A DNA stretch of 64,000 nt from Blastobasis lacticolella (lineage: Eukaryota; Arthropoda; Insecta; Lepidoptera; Blastobasidae), in the NCBI GenBank assembly GCA_905147135.1, contig LR990067.1:11098001-11162000 (forward strand). The letters run 5' to 3'. Each line of letters begins with the position of its first letter. The stretch's first letter is position 1. Shown piece by piece: positions 1-10,994 of the stretch. The notes under the pieces were generated by a model that worked only from the letters and a program-made list of their open reading frames with translations, ran no database searches and was not told the origin of the DNA. The translations under genes and the position numbers were made by a program.

Positions 1-157
1 GCCCACTGCTGAACATAGGCGTCCCCCAGAGATCTCCAAAACCAGCTGCCGTGCCTTCCGCATCCAGCTGGTACCTGCTATCTTTACCAGGTCGTCGGTT
101 CACCTTGTGGGAGGCCTACGCACGCTGCGTCTGCCGGTACGTGGTCGCCACTGGACT
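1..157 (-). repeat. RTE-type LINE 3' coding fragment
   Basis: The minus strand matches the C-terminal reverse-transcriptase tail that recurs better preserved at 12000-12290 (motifs RWTDDL, AQQW). The characteristic CCCACTGCTG...CATAGGCGTCCCC edge is present. The copy is truncated by the window start and has decayed frames. Confidence 0.6.
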
Positions 158-1449
158 TATTATATGTAGATAGATAGTCACACTCTTTATTTTAGACAAA
201 ATTACAAAAAAAAAAAAAATTTAACAGGTATTTTCAAACATTGTGGACAAATGCAGCCTTATCGCTACAAGCAAACAGACATCATATTCAATGTATTTAT
301 AGATGAAAAAAATTCTGGATGCTACTGAACCCTTCACATATCAAAGGCTTTACTGACGTACAGGCTGCGACACCGCGGGACTTTGTTGCAACTCTTTTTT
401 TTTTACTAGCTCCCACGAAAGATATATCGGTCTCGAGTTGACTGAGAGAAAGTGCTGGATTAGGCCGCCCTAATGCGTTTTGGATTTATGTGTTTCGTGC
501 GTTCTCTTTTTTTTGTTATGAGCGACTAGGTAGTTGTGACCGGTTTCAAACTGTCAAGATAATTATTTTCCTATATTAGAAAATCCCTAATTATAAAAGT
601 AATTATACCTACCTAGCCGTTCTCAGCGCTTTTAAATCCGGATCCGGATTTCAGATCGGATCTCTATAAACGATCCATCCATTTTCCGAGGGAACCTATT
701 ATTTTTCCGAGATAAAAATAAATAGCCTGTGTTAGTCAGTAATACTAGCATTACTGACTAACACTTAGTAATACTTAGCATTCTATTAGTAACGAAAATT
801 TTAAAATCGTTAGAGGAGTTTTTGAGCGTATTCTTAACAACTAACAGACAGAAAAAGTCGGATAAAACCGACTGGCTATCAAAACGAGAATACCGCCTTA
901 AAGTCGGTCCATCCGTTCGGGTGCTAAGATGCCACAGACAAATACACAAAGCCACAGATACACACGTCAAAATTATAACAACCCTCTTTTATTCGTCGGT
1001 GGTTATAAAAAAAAAATTAAATTATTAATTAAATCATTTTTGTGATGTCTAAATAAATCATGTCTATGTCTATGTTTATGTCTATAATATTACTGTAGAT
1101 ATATTTAAAAACGCATAACAATAACCACAATACTTTAAGACAACACGTAAACCATCCCTCTTTCGCAATAGTCACAGGAGCAGCCATCGACAAGTTACCG
1201 GATCCAGAGACACAGAGCCGAAGAAGGGGTCCTGATTGATAAAAACGAGTCCCATGGGCCGGCGTGGCGTAGAACATGGAGCACCCTGTATATCGGGTGG
1301 CGCGACGCCGGGACATGCTGTATATCGCGGTTTGTCACAGAGTGGTCTAAATAAATAAAAATTATGAAGTTATGTGTATCATTAAGATTTTTGATAAGGC
1401 TTTAGAATAGATTGCGAAACGGCGTTAAATTTAAAGAAAAAAATGACTT
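158..1449. other. AT-rich intergenic, no gene seen
   Basis: I see no coding signal. At about 885-1018 there is a dispersed insect repeat containing CGGTCCATCCGTTCGG followed by CACA-rich sequence; the same kind of tail recurs near 4085-4200. The stretch 1140-1320 is more GC-rich and unexplained. Confidence 0.5.
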
Positions 1450-1635
1450 TTTTGTTTGTTTTTAAACCACTAATGTGGCAAACAAGCTTACGGCTTGCCT
1501 GATGGTAAGCAGCCTGTGGACGTTTGCAATACCAGAGGCATCACCTACGCGTTGCCGACACCGTAAAAACCTTTTCACCCCTTTCTTGAAGAACTCCATG
1601 TTGTACTCTCCAGGGAAAACCTCTCGAGGTAGTTT
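1450..1635 (-). repeat. K-LINE 3' end fragment
   Basis: This is one of several copies of a LINE 3' end (others near 36710, 44690, 49141 and 61685). The plus strand starts with a T run, i.e. the poly-A of a minus-strand insert, and continues GTGGCAAACAAGCTTACGG and GTTTGCAATACCAG. Confidence 0.6.
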
Positions 1636-2167
1636 TTTTAGTTTTATTTAGTTAAGCGCATTAAAATTTTCACTTTTGTTTACTTTTTGTTGAGCTGCGT
1701 TGTTTAAATAAAATAGTATTTTTCAAATAACTTATTTTACACTAAATCTGGACAGTACTAGCTCTCTGTAATAATTTCATCCGCGCGCTCTATATAAATA
1801 ATATTTAAAACAATATTGTTAAATATTTATGGTATTTTAAATATTTCTAGTAATTTATGAATGAAAAAAAAATTTTTTTACTCAACCCTGTCGTTTCCGG
1901 CACAACCTGTACAGTGCGACCCGTCTTACCGATACAGCCGTCCCTAAACCTACAGGGTGCAATAATTTTGCGACCAAGATTATAGGGCAGGTTTGTTTTA
2001 TGAGTGTCTTTGTGACAACTTGGTACAGCAGCGCCACCAACGTCTCTTAAGTAGACAAAATCGGAACTAAAATATTATTACCTATACTTACATACTTATT
2101 ATGATGACGCAGCGGCCCAAAATTAAAATTATCAAATCATAATACTAAAATGACATTTTTACCAGGT

Positions 2168-2432
2168 GGTAGGACTGTGGTGTGGTGTGTGGTGCCGCCA
2201 CCTCAAAGAATAGCACCACCCCATCTCTTCCCGTGGGTGTTGTAAGAGGCGACTAAGGGACTAATCCGAAAGATGGGCAGCAGCATCTTTCTGGGTAGAT
2301 TTACATCAACTGCACTGCGATCTCCAACCCGCCTGCCAAGCGTGGGGATTATGGCAATGACCTCCCCTTTCGTGGGAGAGGCCCGAAGTCCTGCAGTGGA
2401 TTGTTATGGGCTGTGATGGTGATGATGGTAGG
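2168..2432. repeat. R250 dispersed repeat
   Basis: Copy of a roughly 250-bp dispersed repeat present at least ten times in the window in both orientations. Diagnostic parts are AATAGCACCA, AAGGCGACTAA-like, GGAGATTATGGCAAT-like and TCCTGCAGTGGA. Its class is unknown to me; it has no open frame and no clear inverted ends. Immediately downstream (2434-2600) is an R5 fragment with TGTCAAGCCCGAGGAGT. Confidence 0.65.
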
Positions 2433-2829
2433 ACTCTGTCAAGCCCGAGGAGTGTTCGCCTGGGTGAGTCTTTTTCTGCCGCCAGGTATCAATGCTTGCA
2501 TTGTTGTCTTCCAGTTCGAAGGAAAAGGTAGCAAGCTAGGTAATTACAGACTTGAGGCATTTCGTCAACAGACAAAAACCCATTTCTTTGGATCTTTTGC
2601 TGTTCTTAATATGTTGATTGCTTTTTACATTTACCTATTTTTAGTTAAAAAAACATACCCATCTCGACGCGCGGGGCTCGCCAAATTCTGTAAAAAGAGG
2701 GTGTTATAAGTTCTTATGAAGTACAATTAATTCGTTCAAATGTCAGACTTATTCGAGGTGGATTTGGATTATTTTTTATTTAAATCAGTTCAGTAGTTTG
2801 GGAAATATTCTTAATATAATATTTTTGAC

Positions 2830-3066
2830 GATCCAAGTGGTTCAGTTGGTCTAATAGCTCTGACAGCTAGGCCCCTCCACTGCCAAAGCCACGGTTCCCC
2901 CATGGAGTACTGGAAACCTTACTCACCGGCAGGAACACAATAGTAATATAATTGTATTGTTTGGCTGTGGTATAAGGTACTTCCCCAGTCGGGGCTCCAA
3001 TTAAAATTGTGTGGTTACGGTATCCGACTCGCAAGCGAGAGGTACCGGGTTCAAATCCCACTGTTG
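2830..3066 (+). repeat. tRNA-like SINE head split by an L340 fragment
   Basis: An A-box-like stretch (GTGGTTCAGTTGGTCTAAT, 2839-2857) and a B-box-like stretch (GGGTTCAAATCC, about 3047) belong to one tRNA-like SINE head. They are separated by about 150 bp that match the L340 LINE 3' end (CCACTGCCAAAGCCACGG, TTACTCACCGGCAG, CCCCAGTCGGG). The simplest reading is an L340 insertion into a SINE. Confidence 0.5.
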
Positions 3067-3225
3067 CGATGTACCAATAACTATTATCATATCATATTAT
3101 CCTAGCTCAGGCTAAAAAATGTTTTATTTTTACCTTTTACGTTTTTTTTTACATCTAAAATTGAAATGTATTTCACATGATCTAATAAACTTTTCTTTTT
3201 TATTATTATTATAACTCTTTTTTTG

Positions 3226-3484
3226 TACATTAGTTAGATACATTAGTTGAACACTAACCAATGCTTATACGCTGAGGGAAAACATTGTGATGAAACCTGC
3301 ACATTCAGGCGACTGAATATGTAACCATGATCCAATCTGGTCAAGTTCCCCTGGTAGCAGGGTCACGCACGGAGGTCAGACGGTAGTCGCTCCCCTGTAA
3401 TTAACTTATCAAATACTAGATCAAGGTCAAGGTGGACCCCGGGCTCTCGTGCGCGAGAGCATAATTAGCATATTATCGGCAAGA
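3226..3484 (+). repeat. SINE-A copy, head missing
   Basis: Matches the body of the SINE-A family: AAACCTGCACATTCAGGCG, GGTCACGCACGGAGGTCAG-like, GACCCCGGGC. In complete copies (41432-41722) the other end carries a tRNA-like A and B box. A dispersed CCCGCCCCGGCTTCGCACGG repeat follows at 3580-3750. Confidence 0.65.
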
Positions 3485-4493
3485 TTTGTTATATTTACCA
3501 TTAACAGTGATGTCTGGAAAACTGTTCTTGTCGTACAGCTCTCGCCCGACGCTTCTGAAATTTATTTTTGTATTATAGCAACCCGCCCCGGCTTCGCACG
3601 GGCACCAACCTTAACAAGTTATACACCTAAACCTTTCTTCATGAATCACACTGTCTATTGGTGAAAACCGCATGAAAATTCGTTCAGTAGTTTTTAGTTT
3701 ATTGCAAACAGACAGATAGACAGACGCGGTGTGGGACTTAGTTTTTATATGTAGTGATTGTATTACAATTTACACGCAATGAGGGTTTTCAAGATTTCAG
3801 ACGGCACTAGTGAAGTGTAAGATCTGTTGTCAAAATATTATCGTGCTATTGGATAGAAGCAACTACTGTAAAATGACGAATGTATTCTAGCCAATGACTG
3901 AGCTTTATTTTGACAGCAGACCTCACGTCGCAGTAACGCCATCTCGTGGATTTTGGAACTTCACAGAGTGCCGTCACTATCATATGCATATAAGTAAATC
4001 GTTATCATCATCAAATGAAACAAAGCTAAGAACCATCTAAAATCTAGATTAAACTGTCTTTCAAATAAAGAAACCGCATCGCAATCGGTCCATCCGTTCT
4101 GGAGCTACGATTTCATATACACACTTCCACACATACACAGTCCCACAGATACGCAGACGCACAGACACACAAATACACATACATTTCATAACACCCCTCT
4201 TTTTATCGAGAACATTGTATTAAGATTATGTAGTATATCTTTATAATCTCATATTTCTTTCTTTCTTAAGTTTAATAATTGTTACCATAATCTAAAATAT
4301 GATGTGGCGCCATGGGTGATTTCACTGATTCCCAAGATACAGGTTATTCCTAGTTTGGGAAGCAGGGCAACAAAAATTGTTATGAACTAATCACACCTGC
4401 CATTTTAACATGTACCTTACTGTATTTTATATAAATAAAGAGAGTATATTATATTATATTATATTATTATATTATTTTTCAAACAACTCCAGA

Positions 4494-4743
4494 TTAAAAA
4501 TACACCAACCGCCTAGCCAGAAACTTCTCCTCATCCAGCTCCCGTCTGTCGAGCTGATCGATTTCCCTCCTCAGCGCTTCACCGCGGTACGCATCGAAGT
4601 GCCTCATGGCCGGCGCTGGGGTGGACACCGCCACCATTGGCAATGTCTTGAACAGCATCAGGAAGGCCACCACGGCGGTGACGGTGAACAGGAAGATGAG
4701 GCACGCCACGCAGGCGAAGTCGTTGTTGAGCAGGCGGCGTAGG
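4494..4743 (-). CDS. Gene 1 exon 8 (membrane helix, C-terminus, stop)
   Basis: The exon begins after GATTCCCCGCAG and reads LRRLLNNDFACVACLIFLFT, finishes the membrane helix, and continues through KTLPMVAVSTPAPAMRHFDA and REIDQLDRRELDEEKFLARR to a TAA at 4496-4494. Strong GC-ending codon use sets it apart from the surrounding repeats. The C-terminal 30 residues look like a charged amphipathic helix. Confidence 0.7.
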
Positions 4744-7700
4744 CTGCGGGGAATCGGCAGTGTGAGTGTCGAATTGGAAGTTGTAGGAAACGAATCTGAT
4801 GAGTGAATTCTGGTTTATATTAGTGGGTGCTTACCTATGTGAAATTAACGTTTTTTTTTCGAAATTAACTTGATTTCTAAAACATAGTATGTTTAAAATT
4901 TAGATCCTGGTAAGCCCCTAAAATAGAATATAGTTTGCAACACATCAAGTTTAATACTCGATTTCTAAATAGAGTATAATTAGGTGCCAGTAGGTCCCTA
5001 ACATTTATTAAAAAAATGTATCGCAACATTTTCATAAGGGTTTGAAAATATTTTCATTTGTCGTCAGTTTTGCCTCTTTAACCAGGCATAATTTTATAAA
5101 AAGGATAGTTATAAAAGTGAAATGGAATGGAAATTGCTACATTAACTTTGCCACGATCTGTATCATCACAGTCTCACGGATGTTATATAGAGAACTAACT
5201 AAGTTATCTTTAAAACGTCCTTAATTTGATCAACAGGATTTTAAAACATTTATTCCATACTCACGCGCACGTCATACTGCAGGACCCCGAGTCATTTCTC
5301 TTGTCCACCTCCTAGAAAATGTATTAGTCTTAGTCATGTCGAAGTATTTATCATCCATTATCGCGTAGCGAGTAGCCATAATCCAATCTGGTCAGGTTAA
5401 CAGAGTCGCTGAGCGCAGATGGCAGCCATCATCATCACAGTCCACAACAGTCCACTGCAGGACTTAGGGCATCTCGCACGAAAGGGAAGTTTATAGCCAT
5501 AATTTCCATGCTTGGCAGGCTGGAGGCAGGCCGGAGATCGCAGAGTTATAAATATTACAATGGAAAACACTGCTGCCCATTTTGTAGCCTACGAAGACTC
5601 CAGATCTTCTGCGTCGAAAACCTAAGTCGCCTCGTACGACACCCACGAATGTAAGGGGTTGGTGCTATTCTAGATGGCAGTCATCCCACTGTAATTACAT
5701 CATCACTTCGTCATCATCAAACATAGTCAAGGCAGCGCCAGATCCTCGCGGGCGACAGCACAACCGCGATATTGTCGCCAAGGGATGTCATCAGAGTCTT
5801 CGTTATGGCCATCGTCAACGTCAACATCTTCACCACTACCATCATCATCATCATCTTCCAAGCTTCTGTCACAGTACACTTTCCGACTCTTTCTTCCCCA
5901 CTACGCCCGGTCTTGGGCTTCTTCGCATCATAAGCCGATGGCTCTCACAGCTAACTCAGCGATGTCAATCCATCACTTCTCGGGCCTTCCGCGGGACTTT
6001 CTTCCTAATACCAGCAGGTGTAGGCCCCTATATTCCACGTATCCCTGGGACCTTCGCAACACGTGACCAAACCAACGTAAACGAGCCTCTAAAATCTTCA
6101 CCAACTCTTCGTTACTCAACTCAACAAAGGCCGGTCCTGTGCCTTCCGCATCCAGCTGGTACCTGCGATCTTTACCAGGTCGTCGGTCCACATTGTGGTG
6201 CGTGGTACGTGGTCGCCACTCGAGAACTTTATTGCCCCATCGGCCATCTGTTCTTCGAGCTATGTGCCTTGCCCACTGCCACTAGCTGGCAATCCTTAGG
6301 GCTCAACTCACCTCAATTCATAGTTATTTCGATTGGAACCACCGCCTAGTCCATTTCTTTCATCAAACAAGAATCATTCCGTTATTGTGTTTCAGTTAGA
6401 AAAATAAGGTAGCTAAGTTACATGTCATTTTATTCCTTGCAGTAACTACGCACGCATAACGTTTCTGCTGCTCTGCATTTTTGTTACACGAAGCTGACAT
6501 GTAGCAACAGCTTCCAATTCCTATTAGGCAATCTACCAGTCTACCGCTGGAATAGTATTAAAATCTAATATTTATTAGATTCTCACTTACCCAAACGCAC
6601 CAACTGTCTTTCTTATCACATGGGAAGGGCTGTGGAAGACAAAATGTAATAATGAAATTGCTTGACGTTATAAATTGTATGAATGGTAATTTCATACTAG
6701 TAATGCCAGACCACTCATTCACACCGCTGCAATTCTTGCTAGCCAGGATCAACAGCGGCGAACCCAAAAGTTTTGACACTCGGGAACGCCATAGGCCAAC
6801 AAGGCAAAACATTCTTAGAATCAGCAATAAATGAAGAAATAGGTAATGTGGTGGCGACGGTAACCACTGACTTTCACGCTGTATGTTCAATGAAACGTAA
6901 TTTTATTAAATATGGAGTTTGGGTTACATGATTTTGCGTTCGCAATGTAGTTTCACCTGTATCTCAATGCGGTTGAAACTGCATCTTCCTACCTATTCAG
7001 GTGTATATCCACAATTTATCAAAAATTTCCAATAGGTATGTCAGGATATAATAATACTACTTATTCTAATATAAAAAATAAAAATAATGTCATTGATTAA
7101 AAGGCAGGTATCATTAAATCAAGTCACAAAAACAAAATTTCCCAAATCATCATCATCATCGTCCGAGCGGTCAACCCCGGCTACTGCCACGGTCGGCTTT
7201 CCTGCAGGTTTACGCACATCTCTCCCACTGAATTCAATAAAAATGTATGCATTGCTACTTACAGAGGTCTGTTGGTTGATGAATGTGTTACTGGTCTTCA
7301 ACGGCTCCACATTGGCGTTGTACTGCTGCAGCATCCAGCGCGCGCGGCCCTCGGTGCCGCTCGAGTCCAATGTCTTCTGGAACGGTGAGAGAGCTATCGT
7401 CGCTGGTATCGTCATCATTGTTATCGTCGTATTCATCATAATTGTGCTACGTGTGTGGCATCGTTAACTCTCTAATTGGTGAGCCGATTTCAATGCTGTT
7501 TATTCAATTTGAGAGCAAGTTTAATCGAAGTGGAAATTAGATTTGTTTCACTGAAATTGGATCTGCAGTTATTTTTTTATAGAAAATAGTCAGATACTTT
7601 ATTGCCATCTTACCTGATGTCACCTGATGTACAGATGCAGTTTGCGATGGCTTACCTGTATATAAAAATACTATTCACTTTTTTCTTAAAGAGACCCAAG

Positions 7701-10255
7701 TTGTAGCGCGTAGAGGAAACAAACTTTGGCATGCCATTCAAGGCTTCATCATCATTACATCATTGCATAGCCCTTAGCTAGAGTGAATAGGCTGTTCCTA
7801 GACAGGCATGCTCCATCATCGACCTTATCCTCACTTACCACCAGGTAAGATGGTGGTCAAATGCCTGGTTGAATCATAAGATTTATGCATGTGCAGACTT
7901 TATCGGCTTTCCGACATCTATCGATTATAGTACCCCATAGAAATCCTCCATTAAGAAACGGCAATACCCCCATCTATACCTTAATGCTCACACTCTTGTG
8001 TGACGACGTGGTCTTCTTGTCATCGTCTCGCCTTTTCTTCTTGGTCTTGCGTTTCTCTTCAATCAGATTCACTTTTTCCGTATCTCTGAGGACAAATTAC
8101 ATAGACATCGACAAATCTTTATTTGGCCCAAATACACATTCAAAAGAATTTAAATTTTTAATTTACAAAAAAGCAAAGTTGGTCGATATGACGTCGGATC
8201 AAACTGGACCAGCATCATCATCATATCATATTAGATTATTATAGTAATTTAATCAGATTTGAGGCTCCTCCATTTCAATATATCTATCAGGGTCACTACA
8301 AATTCATAATATCAAGGGATACCATGCATAGGCTCGTGATAACAAACAACTTTGACTATGACACAAACTCTGAAATCGCAAAGATGTTTCATACATTTTC
8401 ATAAAATTCATTTTCAATTTTGTTTGAAACAGTTTTTTGCGATTTCAAGATTTGATACCATAGTAAAGTTGTTCATTATTACGAGCACATGCTGTACAAT
8501 TATTTATATCATAAGTCGGTTCTCTCAGGGTGGGGAAAACATTGTGAGGAAACCTGTACATTCAGGCGACTGAAAGTGTAACCGTGATCAAATCTGATCA
8601 GGTAGGTTCCCTTGTTAAAAGGGTCACACAGTCGCGCCAGTGTAAGTACCTGTTCTGCCAAACCCTGGATAATAATTGGTCAGGGCGGATCCCGAGGCCC
8701 TCGCGCGCAAGAGCATAATCGGGATATTGACACCAAGATGATGCAATGATGATGATTATTATATTACGAATCGAGAATTAATCAAAGCTTAGAATCTTGA
8801 AGGAAAGCAGTAACTGTCGCACACAACATCGCTAATTCATACATTTTAGTTAGGACTATGTCAAGTGTGAGGAGACCGCCACAGTGTCCATTTTTAAAGC
8901 TTAAGTTTTGTAGCCAACACGATTACCGACAAGAAGCTTAACATCTTAGGCGCTGTCCTAATTGGCAGTAGTTTGTGACCATGATCGTATGACGGACGTT
9001 GCCCAACCAATAGTAGACCTCAAAACCACCTCGTACAACCGTTGCCAATTAGGACAGCGCCTTAGTCCTCACACTGACAATGCCTCTGCATTTAAAAACA
9101 TAAAATACATGAACCAAGAGTGTTACAGAGATGACGGTCATTGTTGCTGGGGCACTCACTTTTCTGAAGTCTTCTCTCTCTGCATTATATCTTTGAATAT
9201 CTTCAGCATAGGTGACTGAGTTTCCTTATCCGATCTCTTTGCATGACTGGAACAATCGTCATCATTATCATCATCTGACTCTGACTAAAATGTGTATAAT
9301 GAAAATGCGTTTTTGGATTGAAGAGTATAATATATAGGTACCGTCACAGGGTGCCAATCTTAGTGACCTCATTACCTCAGCGGTAGACACTGGTCACCAA
9401 AATGATGATGAATTTGATCAACATTTAAAGTAGTAAGTAAAGAAATCTATAGCCACAGGGCTGATCATGGTCATGGGAATGATGGATCGGGCAGAAAACT
9501 CGGAAATGGAATGAGCTCTCAGCCACAGTATTTCCTTTGGACTATGACATGCGATCGTTCAAGAGGTAAATAAGAGGTCTCTTTAGACGCGGGCAACGCA
9601 TAGGTAGCGCCCCTGATGTTGCTGATGTCCATAGGCGGCGGTGAACACTTTTCATCAGGTGACGCGCTTGCCTGTTTGTCTGCCGTATCACATAAAACGA
9701 ATACTGAAGTTCTTGTGGATTCAACTCGAGCATCAATTCCTAAAACGTTAAATTGTTTGAAATGCTAATATTTCACTTCCTAAGGTCAAACTCTCTGGAG
9801 AAATTTCCTTAGAAAGCGCGTAGCCATTTGGATATGTTGCAACTGTAATGAATGCAACGATCGATTTCAATTTGGATAACTTTCAACTAAATCGTTTCAA
9901 ATGTGGTACATCTAACGTTTTTGTCAAAGACAAGTCGATTAAATGGGAACATAAGAAGTAGAGTAAATGGAGGGACAATGGGAAGGTACATAAGATAAAT
10001 GAAAATTCAGAGCAACAAATCAGGAACATCTAATATAGAGTGGATTTGTAAACAATCAAGATAGTCAAGTCCACCTCTTGATCCAAGAATGTTAATTGGT
10101 TGCGCTTTGGTTGCAGTTTTTTATGTCGCTAGATGATGATCTACATGATTACGTCTACCACTTACTATGTATACAAAAAGCGGTAAAATCGAGAGAACAA
10201 TGTAAATTACATGCTTACCTTTGCGAACTTTTTCCCATGTTTTTGAGTTAGACAT
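4494..10255 (-). CDS. Gene 1: unrecognised single-pass membrane protein (8-exon model)
   Basis: Eight exons on the minus strand join with matching phase: 10255-10219, 9739-9705, 9284-9160, 8085-7992, 7376-7263, 6629-6591, 5311-5265 and 4743-4494. The product would be about 246 residues. It runs as a short N-terminus, a very acidic then lysine/arginine-rich segment (residues about 25-97), a Cys-containing stretch (PFPCDKKDSWCVW, then GSCSMTC), one hydrophobic helix at about residues 173-197 (ACLIFLFTVTAVVAFLMLF), and a charged 50-residue tail ending FLARRLVYF. RRLLNND just before the helix favours a cytoplasmic N-terminus, i.e. type II topology (inference). I do not recognise the family. The introns are full of RTE, SINE and MITE remnants. 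Exons 3-8 are well supported by splice consensus; exon 2 is the weak link. Confidence 0.6.
5265..5311 (-). CDS. Gene 1 exon 7 (47 bp)
   Basis: The acceptor CATTTTCTAG and donor GTGAGT bound EVDKRNDSGSCSMTC plus two bases (GC). Exon 8 begins with the single C that completes an Ala codon. The phase fit between exons 5, 6, 7 and 8 is the strongest support for this model. Confidence 0.65.
5440..5690. repeat. R250 dispersed repeat in gene 1 intron 6
   Basis: Shares CAGTCCACTGCAGGACTTAG, CGCTTGGCAGG-like and GTACGACACCCACGA with the other R250 copies. It is diverged. Confidence 0.6.
5973..6300 (-). repeat. Two joined RTE C-terminal fragments in gene 1 intron 6
   Basis: Reading the minus strand from 6300, one RTE C-terminal piece (CGAGTGGCGACCACGTACC, then AGCTGGATGCGGAAGGCAC) runs into a second one encoding LVKILEARLRWFGHVLRRSQ and KSRGRPEK. 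The pieces are both minus but belong to different RTE lineages or copies. They are dead and lack catalytic motifs. Confidence 0.6.
6591..6629 (-). CDS. Gene 1 exon 6 (39-bp micro-exon)
   Basis: A 13-codon phase-0 exon, PFPCDKKDSWCVW, lies between TCTTCCACAG and GTAAGTGAG. Both sites are near-consensus. Skipping it would keep frame, so alternative inclusion is possible. Confidence 0.6.
7263..7376 (-). CDS. Gene 1 exon 5
   Basis: The exon lies between CACCGTTCCAG and TCT|GTAAGT, both good splice sites. It is exactly 38 codons in phase 0: KTLDSSGTEGRARWMLQQYN followed by ANVEPLKTSNTFINQQTS. The high GC (GGCCGCGCGCGCTGG) contrasts with the AT-rich intron on both sides, as expected for host coding sequence. 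Confidence 0.7.
7790..7885 (+). repeat. D-LINE C-terminal/3' fragment
   Basis: Carries GACAGGCATGCTCCATC, TCACTTACCACCAGGT and GGTCAAATGCCTGGTTGA, shared in part with copies at 15430-15490 and 58555-58625. Confidence 0.5.
7992..8085 (-). CDS. Gene 1 exon 4 (Lys/Arg-rich)
   Basis: The acceptor TTTGTCCTCAG and donor AGT|GTGAGC bound 94 bp. The frame set by exon 3 gives DTEKVNLIEEKRKTKKKRRD and then DDKKTTSSHKS. The dense basic run resembles a nuclear-localisation or membrane-proximal basic tract; which one applies is unknown. Confidence 0.6.
8518..8738 (+). repeat. SINE-A copy in gene 1 intron 3
   Basis: Body of SINE-A: AAACCTGTACATTCAGGCG, then a GTTAAAAGGGTCACACAG-like stretch, ending GCATAATCGGGATATTGAC. 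The tRNA-like head is absent. Confidence 0.6.
8948..9062. mobile_element. 115-bp inverted-repeat element in gene 1 intron 3
   Basis: Perfect 20-bp arms, AGGCGCTGTCCTAATTGGCA at 8948-8967 and its complement at 9043-9062, enclose 75 bp with no coding capacity. MITE-like in size and form; a target duplication is not clear. Confidence 0.5.
9160..9284 (-). CDS. Gene 1 exon 3 (acidic/basic cytoplasmic segment)
   Basis: The acceptor CATTTTAG and the donor GAAAA|GTGAGT bound 125 bp with one frame matching its neighbours. It encodes SESDDDNDDDCSSHAKRSDK and then a predicted helix (MLKIFKDIMQREKTSE). The last codon is split and completed by exon 4 (AA|A, Lys). Confidence 0.6.
9470..9697 (+). repeat. 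J-LINE 3' end at the gene 1 exon 2 donor
   Basis: The plus strand matches the end of the reverse-transcriptase element at 25849-27936: TTTGGACTATGACAT, GGTCTCTTTAGACGCGGGCA, GATGTCCATAGGCGGCGGTG, then GCCTGTTTGTCTGCCGTAT and CATAAAA. The tail stops two bases from the predicted exon 2 donor hexamer. Confidence 0.7.
9705..9739 (-). CDS. Gene 1 exon 2 (tentative)
   Basis: The acceptor GTTTTAG at 9746-9740 opens a 35-bp exon. It enters in the phase left by exon 1 and leaves in phase 0 as needed by exon 3, giving IDARVESTRTS. The donor is a weak GTATTC, and a J-LINE tail begins only two bases beyond those six donor bases. An alternative frame (LMLELNPQELQ) is also open but has no usable donor. 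Confidence 0.4.
10219..10255 (-). CDS. Gene 1 exon 1 (start codon)
   Basis: ATG at 10255-10253 opens MSNSKTWEKVRK and runs to a strong donor (AAAG|GTAAGC) at 10219, leaving one base of a codon. A TAA lies in frame two codons upstream, which supports this ATG as the start. A TCTAACAG just before the ATG could also be an acceptor, so a further 5' exon is possible. Confidence 0.5.
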
Positions 10256-10375
10256 CTGTTAGATTCTGATTCTTCTTTTTCACGAGCTGCCAAGCCTATA
10301 CCAAGGAGTTTATTTACGTAGCGAATAAATACTCTTTCTAGAGTTTTTGGAGTCAATTCATTTTTATTATTATTA

Positions 10376-10700
10376 AGCTAGACAGGTATTTGACCGCAAT
10401 CTCACCTACTGGTAAGTGCAGTAACTATGCGGCCGAAGATGGAGCATGCCTGTCTAGAAACAGCCAATTAACTCTAGTTTTGAGGGGTCCAGATTACAAT
10501 GATCAGGGAACACACTCGCAGGCAACGTCTACAATTCCTCAGCCGTACGTATTATAACAATCTAACCAAAGCGGCTCGCGCGGATAGCTGCAAGATCCAC
10601 GACATAAGGATGAAGCGCTCGCCCGGATCACGTCTCCCGATGGCGGAAAGGGACCGACGGAAAGAGGTCGTGCAACTGCTTCGCACACTTTCCGATATGC
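10376..10700 (-). repeat. D-LINE C-terminal fragment
   Basis: Minus-strand remnants read as the C-terminus of a non-LTR element: VVDLPA-like and SRFGSTF-like sequence upstream, then PASVFPDHCNL, ending GACAGGCATGCTCCATC. A parallel copy is at 16955-17230. Confidence 0.55.
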
Positions 10701-10994
10701 AACCTGTGGAAGACCGAGTTTATTTATATATTTATACTCCATGCACAAACAGTACATTGGCAGACTTTAGGCAAAAATAACATTATCTACCAGTCTACCA
10801 GGAAAGAACAATCGAAAAGGGTATGCGGTGCAGGAAGACTACAAGCAAAGATTACATAGAAGTTTATTCAACCACAATCAAATAACAAACATTTACATAA
10901 TAAATACACTAGTTAAAAGAAGCAAATTTTTAAATAAAATAGTTTTTACACTAGTAAACTAATCATTCATCTAGTAATTATCATTGTGATATGT

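Noticed and set aside
7087..7467. 126-codon plus frame
   Set aside because: Opposite strand to gene 1 exon 5, which has proper splice sites and phase.
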